A stretch of 5,508 nt of DNA from Sulfuritalea sp. (GTDB taxonomy: Bacteria > Pseudomonadota > Gammaproteobacteria > Burkholderiales > Rhodocyclaceae), in the NCBI GenBank assembly GCA_022843505.1, contig JALHNN010000079.1, positions 1-5,508 on the forward strand, given 5' to 3'. Positions 1 through 5,174 of this stretch are shown here, one piece after another (position 1 is the first letter of the stretch; every line of letters begins with the position of its first letter). Made by a program: the position numbers and the translations under genes. The notes under the pieces are model-generated. The model had not been told where the DNA came from. It saw nothing but the letters and a program-made list of their open reading frames with translations, and ran no database searches.

Positions 1-544
1 GCAGGGGCTGGATGGCAACAAAGCCGGCATTGTTGCGGTTACCCGCTTCGGCGATCTGAAAAATCTTCTGTTCGGCTTCGTCGAGCAGGGTCTTGACATC
101 GCGCCCGGCCGGGTTGAGGGCATTGCCGGCGATCTCGTCGCCAACCGTGACCAGCTGCCGCAGGATCGCCCGCTCGCGCACGATCTCGGCATAACGACGG
201 ATATTGGCGGCCGAAGGAGTGGCATTGGCGATTTCGCCCAGATAGGCGAGACCACCGGTCTGGTCGACCTCGTTCGAGGCCTCGATCGATTCATATACCG
301 TGACTACGTCGGCCGGACGACCGTTCTGGATCAGCTTGCCGATGTGGCGAAAGATCCGGCGGTGATCATCGCGATAGAAATCGGTTTCGCGCACCACGTC
401 GCCGATGCGATCCCAGGCCGCATTGTCGATCAGCAGCCCGCCGATCAGCGACTGCTCGGCCTCGATCGAATGCGGGGGAAGCTTGAGCGCGGCGACCTGG
501 GGGTCGGTCTGCTGCTGGGGATTGAAGGCGCGAACCTGGGCCAT
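1..544 (-). CDS. dnaB: Replicative DNA helicase DnaB, N-terminal part (3' end outside window)
   Basis: This is the replicative helicase, which forms a hexameric ring that unwinds DNA ahead of the replisome and binds primase DnaG and the loader. Only the first 181 residues are in the window. They begin MAQVRAFNPQQQ and continue KLPPHSIEAEQSLIGGLL (about residues 21-38), the typical start of the DnaB N-terminal helical domain, which runs to about residue 130 and includes YAEIVRERAILRQL (118-131). The linker helix region (about 150-170) follows. The RecA-like ATPase domain with the Walker motifs would lie beyond position 1. The ATG at 542-544 is supported by GGAG at 551-554 with a 6-nt spacer and by a sigma70-like promoter at 569-597. 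The reading frame is open to the window edge with no frameshift. It lies in the same direction as the rpsF-rplI operon but behind a terminator, so it is probably transcribed independently. Confidence 0.96.
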   Translation of the reverse strand, partial: MAQVRAFNPQQQTDPQVAALKLPPHSIEAEQSLIGGLLIDNAAWDRIGDVVRETDFYRDDHRRIFRHIGKLIQNGRPADVVTVYESIEASNEVDQTGGLAYLGEIANATPSAANIRRYAEIVRERAILRQLVTVGDEIAGNALNPAGRDVKTLLDEAEQKIFQIAEAGNRNNAGFVAIQPL

Positions 545-568
545 CGAAGTCTCCGAAGTGAAGCCGGG

Positions 569-597
569 AGTCTAGCCCCAGCCTCGTCGCGTGTTAA
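569..597 (-). promoter_or_regulatory. Sigma70-type promoter of dnaB
   Basis: On the minus strand, TTAACA (592-597; 5 of 6 to TTGACA) and TAGACT (569-574; 4 of 6 to TATAAT) are separated by exactly 17 nt. Transcription would start near 562, leaving a leader of about 18 nt that contains the GGAG ribosome binding site of dnaB. The -35 element touches the first unit of the 11-bp array at 597-651. The boxes are seen directly; activity is inferred. Confidence 0.65.
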
Positions 598-651
598 GTG
601 CACAACATGTGGGCATGCTGTGGACAAGGTGTGCAAATGCGGTGGACGGAT
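597..651 (-). repeat. Five-unit 11-bp-periodic array of DnaA-box-like sites upstream of dnaB
   Basis: Five degenerate 11-bp units start at 597, 608, 619, 630 and 641, and each has GTG at its second to fourth plus-strand base (598, 609, 620, 631, 642). Read on the minus strand, the 9-mers are TTGTGCACT, ATGCCCACA, TTGTCCACA, ATTTGCACA and CCGTCCACC. All five share CAC at positions 6-8. Against the DnaA box TTATNCACA they match 6, 5, 7, 6 and 4 of 8 defined bases. The middle one, TTGTCCACA, is a DnaA box form known from high-GC bacteria. Units are one helical turn apart with 2-bp gaps between 9-mers, in one orientation, and abut the dnaB -35 box. No coding explains them. DnaA binding is an inference; another regulator is possible. 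Confidence 0.45.
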
Positions 652-709
652 TTCTCGCGCCGCACCATCCCGCAAGCCGATACCGCCCACATTCGGAGGA
701 GCAGGATGG

Positions 710-740
710 AAAAAGGCCGCCGGATTGCGCCGGCGGCCTT
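710..740 (-). terminator. Rho-independent terminator of the rpsF-priB-rpsR-rplI operon
   Basis: A perfect 11-bp inverted repeat pairs 713-723 with 730-740 (plus-strand arms AAGGCCGCCGG and CCGGCGGCCTT) around a 6-nt loop. Read on the minus strand it is followed by five T (710-714). It begins 18 nt after the rplI stop codon, so it ends the ribosomal protein transcript before dnaB. On the plus strand the 3' flank is CTCG with no T-run, so it looks unidirectional. Confidence 0.9.
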
Positions 741-758
741 CTCGCGGGACGTCCGGGC

Positions 759-1208
759 TTACTGCTCGCCGAGCACCGAGACCGTAACGGTAGCCACCAC
801 GTCACTGTGCAGGGCGATTTGCACGTGGGTATCGCCGATGGTCTTGAGCGGTCCTTCCGGCAGGCGGACGGCACCCTTGTCAACCTTGAAGCCCTGGGCC
901 TCCAGCGCTTCGATGATGTCGTGAGCCGAGACCGAACCGAACAGGCGGCCATCCACGCCGGTCTTGCGCGTGATCTGGACCATCAGGCCTTCCAGCTTCT
1001 CGGCCTGGGCCTGGGCGGCGGCCACGGCTTCGGCCTGGATGCGCTCGAGCTCGGCACGCTTCTCTTCGAAAATCTTGCGGTTGGCTTCCGTCGCGCGCTT
1101 GGCCTTGCCTTGCGGGATCAGGAAGTTGCGGGCGTAACCGTCCTTGACCTTGACCACGTCGCCGAGGCCGCCGAGGTTAACGACTTTTTCCATCAGAATG
1201 ATTTGCAT
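759..1208 (-). CDS. rplI: 50S ribosomal protein L9
   Basis: L9 of the large ribosomal subunit binds 23S rRNA near the base of the L1 stalk and helps limit frameshifting and mRNA slippage. At 149 residues it equals the usual bacterial length. The N-terminal domain starts MQIILMEKVVNLG and carries the L9 signature: G13, G16, V21, G24-Y25, N28-F29-L30. A long charged and Ala-rich helix (about 41-75, with EEKRAELERIQAEA) then connects to the C-terminal rRNA-binding domain (about 80-149, with GRLFGSV and LPEGPLKTIG). The ATG at 1206-1208 has GAGGA at 1216-1220 with a 7-nt spacer. It starts 14 nt after the rpsR stop, as the last gene of the operon, and the intrinsic terminator follows. Nothing is unusual about it. 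Confidence 0.98.
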   Translation of the reverse strand: MQIILMEKVVNLGGLGDVVKVKDGYARNFLIPQGKAKRATEANRKIFEEKRAELERIQAEAVAAAQAQAEKLEGLMVQITRKTGVDGRLFGSVSAHDIIEALEAQGFKVDKGAVRLPEGPLKTIGDTHVQIALHSDVVATVTVSVLGEQ

Positions 1209-1222
1209 GGTCTGGTCCTCGC

Positions 1223-1501
1223 TTACTGGTGCAGGTCGGTATAGGGCAGCAGGGCCAGGAAGCGCGCGCGCTTGATGGCCGTCGACAGCTGGCGCTGGTA
1301 ACCGGTCTTGGTGCCGGTGATGCGCGCCGGCATGATCTTGGCGTTTTCGGCGACGAAATCCTTGAGGATGTCGACGTCCTTGTAGTCGATCTCTTCGATC
1401 TTCTCGGCCGTGAAGCGGCAGAACTTGCGCCGCTTGAACATGCTGCGGCCCTTGTCGTCCTTGCGCTTAACGCCGGTCTTGCTTTTCGGTTTGAATGCCA
1501 T
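1223..1501 (-). CDS. rpsR: 30S ribosomal protein S18
   Basis: S18 of the small subunit forms a heterodimer with S6 on the 16S rRNA platform. The 92 residues contain the core signature FKRRKFCRFTAE (22-33), then EEIDYKDVDILKDFV (36-50), the rRNA-contacting basic stretch ARITGTKTGYQRQL (59-72), and KRARFLALLPYTD near the end. The first 20 residues form a basic Lys-rich extension relative to short S18 forms, which begin close to the FKRRKFC motif. Such an extension is common in betaproteobacterial S18 as I recall it. The ATG at 1499-1501 is chosen because AAGGA (1509-1513) sits 7 nt upstream. The first 35 nt lie inside the 3' end of priB, so translation of the two is probably coupled. The stop is TAA. 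Confidence 0.97.
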   Translation of the reverse strand: MAFKPKSKTGVKRKDDKGRSMFKRRKFCRFTAEKIEEIDYKDVDILKDFVAENAKIMPARITGTKTGYQRQLSTAIKRARFLALLPYTDLHQ

Positions 1502-1817
1502 TTTCAGTTCCTTCCACGAATTCGACTGTATTCACATGCAGTATCGGGCTGCGTCGCTTGAGGCTTCTGGCGGCGAGAAATCCGCTCACCAGGAGTTTCT
1601 GCCCCGCCTTGGCCGCCGCCAGCACCTGTGCCGGACGACCTACCGCCACACAGGCCATTTCGCATTCCACCCTGCGCTCGACATCGGCCTCGACCTGGGT
1701 CGAGAGATGGGCGAGGAGGAATTCGACGACCGGGAAACCGGCGGGGGTGCGGCGCAAGGCGCCGCGCTCAAGCAGGCGACCCGACAACTGCGTCAGGTTG
1801 CTGTCCCCGGATGCCAT
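1467..1817 (-). CDS. priB: Primosomal replication protein N, PriB
   Basis: PriB is an OB-fold single-strand DNA-binding dimer that works with PriA in restart of stalled forks, leading to DnaB reloading. The 116 residues begin MASGDSNLTQLSGRL, followed by the conserved TPAGFPVVEFLLAH (24-37), then ECEMACVAVG and LLVSGFLAARS (75-85) and the closing beta strand PILHVNTVEF (91-100). The family usually ends near this last strand (about 100 residues), so the tail after F100, 16 residues ending EKQDRR, is extra. It is made because the frame continues 35 nt into rpsR. The ATG at 1815-1817 shares its A with the rpsF stop (TGATG), a translational-coupling arrangement. A start slightly downstream at a non-ATG codon cannot be excluded, because the first six or seven residues lie outside the core. 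Confidence 0.93.
   Translation of the reverse strand: MASGDSNLTQLSGRLLERGALRRTPAGFPVVEFLLAHLSTQVEADVERRVECEMACVAVGRPAQVLAAAKAGQKLLVSGFLAARSLKRRSPILHVNTVEFVEGTENGIQTEKQDRR
1509..1513 (-). promoter_or_regulatory. rpsR ribosome binding site inside priB
   Basis: AAGGA on the minus strand lies 7 nt before the S18 ATG. It is part of a GGAAGGAA purine run within priB codons. It supports the S18 start at 1501 and shows that rpsR is initiated within the upstream reading frame. Confidence 0.7.
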
Positions 1818-2191
1818 CAGGCAGCCGCGGGTGCCTCCGCCTTGACTTCACCCTGCGTCAGCGAACGCGACTTCTCTTCCTTCATCATCGGGGAAGGCGT
1901 CGCCACCGCCTTGCGCATTTTCACCGTGAGGTGGCGCAGGACGGCATCGTTGAACTTGAAGGCGTGCTCGAGTTCGGCCAGGGTCTCGCCGTCGCACTCG
2001 ATGTTCATGAGCACGTAATGGGCCTTGTGCACCTTCTGGATCGGGTAGGCCATCTGGCGGCGGCCCCAGTCCTCGAGGCGATGGATGGCGCCGTTGCGCG
2101 CGGTGACCAGCGTCTTGTAACGCTCGATCATCGCCGGAACCTGCTCCGACTGGTCCGGGTGGACGATGAAAACTATTTCGTAATGGCGCAT
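1817..2191 (-). CDS. rpsF: 30S ribosomal protein S6
   Basis: S6 sits on the platform of the small subunit as a dimer with S18. The 124 residues begin MRHYEIVFIVHPDQSEQV. They include the motif GAIHRLEDWGRRQMAYPIQKVHKAHYVLMN (34-63), which spans the central beta strands, and AFKFNDAVLRHLTVK (77-91). A charged, Ala-rich tail follows (about 100-124). The frame is open further upstream to a TTG at 2260, but that TTG overlaps the promoter -10 box. The ATG at 2189-2191 has an excellent AAGGAG (2197-2202) with a 5-nt spacer and matches family starts. It is the first gene of the operon, and its TGA overlaps the priB ATG by one base. Expression is probably driven by the promoter at 2260-2288, possibly with feedback through the leader hairpin. 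Confidence 0.97.
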   Translation of the reverse strand: MRHYEIVFIVHPDQSEQVPAMIERYKTLVTARNGAIHRLEDWGRRQMAYPIQKVHKAHYVLMNIECDGETLAELEHAFKFNDAVLRHLTVKMRKAVATPSPMMKEEKSRSLTQGEVKAEAPAAA

Positions 2192-2216
2192 GCAATCTCC
2201 TTGTGGTTGGGTTTCA

Positions 2217-2244
2217 GCCCCCCCGCATGCGTAACGGGTGGAGC
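2217..2244 (-). promoter_or_regulatory. Leader hairpin of rpsF mRNA (candidate S6:S18 feedback element)
   Basis: In the predicted leader of about 60 nt, GCUCC (2240-2244) pairs with GGGGC (2217-2221, one G-U), and CCCG (2235-2238) pairs with CGGG (2222-2225). This leaves A2239 bulged and a 9-nt loop. The hairpin ends 14 nt before the Shine-Dalgarno. No U-run follows, so it is not a terminator. rpsF leaders in many bacteria carry a CCG-containing structure bound by S6:S18. Here a CCG is present, but in this fold it is paired rather than bulged, so the match is only suggestive. Confidence 0.35.
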
Positions 2245-2259
2245 AAGGGAAAGCCGGCA

Positions 2260-2288
2260 ATTATAGGCGCCTGGCGAGCCGGAAGCAA
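2260..2288 (-). promoter_or_regulatory. Sigma70 promoter of the rpsF-priB-rpsR-rplI operon
   Basis: On the minus strand there is a perfect TATAAT (2260-2265). TTGCTT (2283-2288; matching only the TTG of TTGACA) lies 17 nt upstream. The GC-rich spacer and the perfect -10 fit a strong ribosomal protein promoter. The start would be near 2253, giving a leader of about 62 nt. Confidence 0.75.
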
Positions 2289-2303
2289 GCCGAAAACAAG
2301 GAC

Positions 2304-2465
2304 CTAGCCGCAGTAGCGAAGCCCGGTGTAGTTGAGCAGCAGTTCCGGCTGGGTATAGGCAGCAAAGGCCAATGCCGCCACAAGTGCGGCGAGCGCCAGC
2401 GCCGCGGCGCGCCAAAGGCGCAAGGCGCGCTCGTGCCCGGCTATCGGCGGCAGGGATGGGCTCAT
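2304..2465 (-). CDS. Small single-pass membrane protein, function unknown
   Basis: I do not recognise the family. From the ATG at 2463-2465 the product is 53 residues. A short N-terminal segment with basic residues (MSPSLPPIAGHERALRLWR, 1-19) is followed by a very Ala/Leu-rich hydrophobic helix of about 18 residues (20-37, AALALAALVAALAFAAY). A short tail of about 15 residues ends LNYTGLRYCG. This predicts one membrane span with the N-terminus in the cytoplasm, by the positive-inside rule. The frame extends to a TTG at 2507 whose last two bases form the first two bases of the upstream pseudouridine synthase TGA (TTGA overlap), giving 67 residues. Neither start has a strong Shine-Dalgarno (GGAA 9 nt before the ATG). 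It follows the synthase closely and may be co-transcribed with it. The hydrophobic core and stop placement suggest a real gene, but GC-rich chance cannot be excluded. Confidence 0.55.
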   Translation of the reverse strand: MSPSLPPIAGHERALRLWRAAALALAALVAALAFAAYTQPELLLNYTGLRYCG

Positions 2466-2503
2466 GGCGCCATGTTCCGCATCACCGTGCTCGGCGTCAA
2501 GCG

Positions 2504-3238
2504 TCAAAAAACTTCGCCCTCACGCAGGAAGCGCCACTTTCCGAGCGGCAGGTCACCCAGACGCACGCCGCCGATCCGCACCCGCTTCAAGCCGGTGACA
2601 CGCAGGCCGACCAGTTCGCACATGCGGCGGATCTGGCGCTTGCGGCCCTCCCTGAGCACGAAGCGCAACTGTTCGGAATTGGCCCAGGCCACCTTGGCCG
2701 GGCGCAGTTTCCTGCCGTCAAGTTCGAGCCCGTGATTGAGCAGGTCCAGTCCGCGGGCATCGAGCGCGCCGTCAACGCGGACCAGGTATTCCTTCTCCAC
2801 CTGCGAATCCTCGCCGATCAGCTGGCGCGCGATGCGACCATCCTGGGTCAGCACCAGCAAGCCCGTCGAATCGATGTCCAGCCGGCCGGCCGGGGCCAGT
2901 CCCTTCAGATGGGCCGGCTGGAGGCGCTGGCGATCTGCCGCGACCTGGGTCCTGGCCGTGACCAGGGCCACCGCCGGCTGGTGCCCGTCCTCGGCCTGTG
3001 CCGAGACGTAGCCTACAGGCTTGTGCAGCAGGATCGTCGCCTGGCGCGCCTGGGTGGCACGCGCTTCCGGGGCCAGGGTTACCACCGCATCCGGAGCGGC
3101 GCGGGTGCCCAGTTGCGTCACGCGCTGCCCGTCGACGAAGACCAGCCCCCGCTCGATGAACGCATCAGCCTCTCGCCGCGAGCAGAGCCCTCGTTCGGCC
3201 AGAAGTTTGGAAACCCGGATTCCCTGCGTATCATCCAT
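2504..3238 (-). CDS. rRNA pseudouridine synthase, RsuA/RluB/RluE/RluF family (RluF-like)
   Basis: This enzyme isomerises a uridine in rRNA to pseudouridine in the cytoplasm. The 244 residues begin with an S4 RNA-binding domain (about 7-55; VSKLLAERGLCSRREADAFIERGLVFVDG). The catalytic domain has LLHKPVGYVS (70-79), the catalytic motif GRLDIDSTGLLVLTQDG with Asp121, EKEYLVRVDG (148-157) and REGRKRQIRRMCELVGL (196-212). The closing LPLGKWRFL resembles RluF, so 23S rRNA U2604 is the best guess, but the subclass cannot be fixed by eye. The stretch between KPVG and GRLD is about 15 residues longer than in E. coli RluF. The ATG at 3236-3238 is the start next to the S4 domain; the frame stays open upstream only as a shadow of rlmJ. 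There is no clear Shine-Dalgarno. It is divergent from rlmJ with 24 bp between starts. Confidence 0.9.
   Translation of the reverse strand: MDDTQGIRVSKLLAERGLCSRREADAFIERGLVFVDGQRVTQLGTRAAPDAVVTLAPEARATQARQATILLHKPVGYVSAQAEDGHQPAVALVTARTQVAADRQRLQPAHLKGLAPAGRLDIDSTGLLVLTQDGRIARQLIGEDSQVEKEYLVRVDGALDARGLDLLNHGLELDGRKLRPAKVAWANSEQLRFVLREGRKRQIRRMCELVGLRVTGLKRVRIGGVRLGDLPLGKWRFLREGEVF
3207..3234 (+). promoter_or_regulatory. Possible rlmJ promoter within the pseudouridine synthase gene
   Basis: TTGGAA (3207-3212; 4 of 6) and TATCAT (3229-3234; 5 of 6) are 16 nt apart on the plus strand, giving a start near 3241 and a leader of about 22 nt for rlmJ. Because the divergent start codons are only 24 bp apart, an rlmJ promoter must lie here, inside codons of the neighbouring gene, unless transcription comes from further away. 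Confidence 0.4.
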
Positions 3239-3262
3239 GGACACCGATTCTATCTCCCGTCC

Positions 3263-4138
3263 ATGCTCAGCTATCGTCACGCCTTCCATGCCGGCAACCA
3301 CGCCGACATCCTCAAGCACCTCGTCCTGACGCTCTGCCTGCAGCACATGAACGCGAAGGAAAAGCCCTGGCTGCTGCTCGACACCCACGCCGGTGCCGGA
3401 CTCTATGCGATCGACTCCGAGCAGGCAAAGAAGACCGGGGAGTACATCGATGGCATCGCACGATTGTGGAACCGCAGCGACTTCCCGGCGCCGATGGCCC
3501 CCTATATGGCCGCCTTGCAGGCCTGCAACGGCGGCAGCAAGCTGCGCCGCTACCCGGGCTCGCCCTGGCTTGCCGCCCACTTTGCCCGTCCTGGCGACAG
3601 CCTGCGCTTCTGCGAACTGCATTCGACCGACTTCGCCCTGCTGCGCCGCGAGTTCAAGGATGGTGGTCGCCGCATCAAGGTCGAGCAGGTCGATGGCTTC
3701 GAGGCCATGAAAGCCGCCCTGCCCCCACCTTCGCGCCGCGGCCTGGTGCTGATCGACCCCTCCTACGAGATCAAGACCGATTACCCGCGGGTTCTTGTCG
3801 CGGTGAAGGACGGCCTGAAGCGCTTCGCCACCGGAACCTATCTGGTCTGGCTGCCCTTTCTGCCCAGCATCGAAGCCCGCAATCTTCCCGAGAAGCTCAG
3901 GAAGCTGCCGGCGGAATGGATCTTCGCCAGCCTTGCTGTCCGCGGCCCTGCGACCAAAGGCCACGGGATGCACGGCAGTGCGATGTTCGTCATCAATCCG
4001 CCATGGACGCTGAAAGCTGAACTCGAGGTCTGCTTGCCCTGGCTGGCCCAGGTGCTCGGACAGGATGGCCTGGCGACATCAGCCGTGTCCGGCTCGACGG
4101 GCGCTGCAGGGCAGGCAGCCAAACAGGAATGCGCATAG
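3263..4138 (+). CDS. rlmJ: 23S rRNA (adenine(2030)-N(6))-methyltransferase RlmJ
   Basis: RlmJ uses S-adenosylmethionine to methylate N6 of A2030 in 23S rRNA. The 291 residues (E. coli about 280) begin with the family hallmark MLSYRHAFHAGNHADILKH (1-19). The SAM-binding motif is LLLDTHAGAGLY (37-48). Others are the acidic CELH (117-120), VDGFEA (143-148) and the catalytic motif LIDPSYE (163-169) with Asp165. The last reads DPSY where E. coli has DPPY. RlmJ also contains WLAAHF (102-107) and a C-terminal segment with FVINPPWTL (242-250). After about residue 270 the tail is Ala/Gly/Ser/Gln-rich and probably unstructured. The ATG at 3263 is fixed by the hallmark N-terminus; the frame is open far upstream but only as a shadow. 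No good Shine-Dalgarno is visible (upstream is TCTCCCGTCC), so initiation may be weak or the leader short. Confidence 0.95.
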   Translation: MLSYRHAFHAGNHADILKHLVLTLCLQHMNAKEKPWLLLDTHAGAGLYAIDSEQAKKTGEYIDGIARLWNRSDFPAPMAPYMAALQACNGGSKLRRYPGSPWLAAHFARPGDSLRFCELHSTDFALLRREFKDGGRRIKVEQVDGFEAMKAALPPPSRRGLVLIDPSYEIKTDYPRVLVAVKDGLKRFATGTYLVWLPFLPSIEARNLPEKLRKLPAEWIFASLAVRGPATKGHGMHGSAMFVINPPWTLKAELEVCLPWLAQVLGQDGLATSAVSGSTGAAGQAAKQECA

Positions 4139-4181
4139 GCGGCGCCCGTCTGGTGCGCAGTGGGCCTCTCGCGGCCGCAGG

Positions 4182-4211
4182 TCGCCAAAAGCGGATACGA
4201 CGGGATAGACT
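4182..4211 (+). promoter_or_regulatory. Possible promoter of the HDOD gene
   Basis: TCGCCA (4182-4187; 4 of 6) and TAGACT (4206-4211; 4 of 6) are 18 nt apart in the 106-nt gap after rlmJ. Transcription would start near 4218 with a leader of about 27 nt. The -10 is the same hexamer as at dnaB. I see no convincing terminator in this gap, so read-through from rlmJ is also possible. Confidence 0.3.
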
Positions 4212-4244
4212 GTCGCCATCCACGGAAATGAGTTGGAAACCCCG

Positions 4245-5120
4245 ATGAGCGCTGATCAACCGCTTGATGCCGCCAGCACGGAGTCGCTGCTGGCCCAGAC
4301 GCTGGCCAGGATAGAGATCCCCCCGCGCCCCGCTTTGCTCGACATGGTGATGGCGGAAATGCAAGCCGACGATCCTGATTTCCGCGAACTCGCACGTATC
4401 ATCACGGGCGACGTCGGCATGGCCGCCAGCCTCATCAAGACAGCCAATGCGCCTTTCTTCGGTCTGCGCAACAAGGCGTCCACAGTGCGCGACGCGCTGA
4501 CCATGCTGGGCCTGCTGAGCGTATTGCGCACCATCGCCAGTCACGCCCTGCGCGAATCCGTGCCGGTGGCGCCGACGCTGGAAGGCTTCTGGGAACGATC
4601 GACACGCGTCGCCTATCTGTGCGGCTGGCTCGTCAGGCAAGTCGGCGTCAAGGATGGCATCCGGGTTGACGATGCCTACACTTATGGCTTGTTCCATGAT
4701 TGCGGCATCCCGATCCTGCTCCGGGCTCTTGAGGGATACCAGACGACCTACTCATCCCATTCCAGCGAACCCGACCGATCCCTAACACTGCTGGAGATGG
4801 AACGTCATGGCGTCAGCCACGCCATGGTCGGTTGCGCCCTGGCAAAGGGCTGGTTTCTGCCGGAAATCCATGCCCAGGCCATCCTGCACCACCACGATGC
4901 CGAGGCGCTGGGCCAAAGTCCCACGGAAATGCCCGCCGGCATGCGCCGCCTGATCGCCTTGGCACACGCCGCCGAGCGGCTGGATGAGCAATCCGACCTG
5001 GCCCACGACTATGAATGGCAGCGGCTCGGGCCTGCCTGCCTGGCGATCCTCGAGATATCCGGCGAACGTCTGACGGAGCTGAAACCCGAAGCGCAGGCGT
5101 TCCTCAAGGAGCATGCCTGA
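4245..5120 (+). CDS. HDOD domain-containing protein (signal transduction type)
   Basis: HDOD proteins are relatives of HD phosphohydrolases found in signalling, motility and stress pathways. Most have no proven enzymatic activity. The 291 residues carry one HDOD domain from about 17 to 220: LARIEIPPRPALLDMV (20-35), ARIITGDVGMAASLIKTANAPFFG (50-73, the typical 'D-x-x-L/M-A-x-x-L-L/I-K-x-x-N-S/A-x-F/Y-x-G' signature), VRDALTMLGL (81-90), GLFHDCGIPILL (148-159, with His151-Asp152), RHGVSHAMVGCALAKGWFLP (187-206) and AILHHHD (212-218). There is no receiver, GGDEF or EAL domain, so it is stand-alone. The ATG at 4245 is preferred, with GGA at 4235-4237; a TTG at 4233 would add four residues. It has no signal peptide or membrane segment and is probably cytoplasmic. 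The next gene is convergent. The precise role is unknown. Confidence 0.9.
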   Translation: MSADQPLDAASTESLLAQTLARIEIPPRPALLDMVMAEMQADDPDFRELARIITGDVGMAASLIKTANAPFFGLRNKASTVRDALTMLGLLSVLRTIASHALRESVPVAPTLEGFWERSTRVAYLCGWLVRQVGVKDGIRVDDAYTYGLFHDCGIPILLRALEGYQTTYSSHSSEPDRSLTLLEMERHGVSHAMVGCALAKGWFLPEIHAQAILHHHDAEALGQSPTEMPAGMRRLIALAHAAERLDEQSDLAHDYEWQRLGPACLAILEISGERLTELKPEAQAFLKEHA

Positions 5121-5174
5121 CGCAGGCCGGGGGCCATCCCTTCGCCTCGCCTCCGGACGCCGGCCCTCAGCCGG

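Noticed and set aside
615..647. Direct repeat ATGCTGTGGAC (615-625) and ATGCGGTGGAC (637-647), considered as a separate two-copy repeat.
   Set aside because: The copies are 22 bp apart and fall in phase with the 11-bp array at 597-651, so they are better described as two of its units.
591..1244. Plus-strand frame of 217 residues opposite rplI.
   Set aside because: It is antisense to a certain L9 gene, crosses the terminator and the promoter array, and has no family resemblance.
2372..3262. Plus-strand open frame continuous with rlmJ, which would make a 588-residue protein.
   Set aside because: The upstream 297 residues lie opposite the pseudouridine synthase and look like no domain. The RlmJ hallmark N-terminus begins exactly at 3263. 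The open frame is a high-GC shadow.
3239..3973. Minus-strand upstream extension of the pseudouridine synthase to 489 residues.
   Set aside because: It lies antisense to rlmJ, has no recognisable domain, and the S4 domain starts right after the ATG at 3238. It is a shadow frame.
4130..4159. Two TGCGCA hexamers flanking the rlmJ stop region, considered as a terminator stem.
   Set aside because: The hexamer is self-complementary, the 18-nt interior pairs poorly, and no T-run follows.
5125..5165. Inverted repeat GGCCGG/CCGGCC in the 54-nt gap between the convergent HDOD and acetoacetyl-CoA synthetase genes, considered as a shared terminator.
   Set aside because: The stem is only 6 bp with a loop of about 29 nt and no T-run on either side. 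In GC-rich sequence this is expected by chance.
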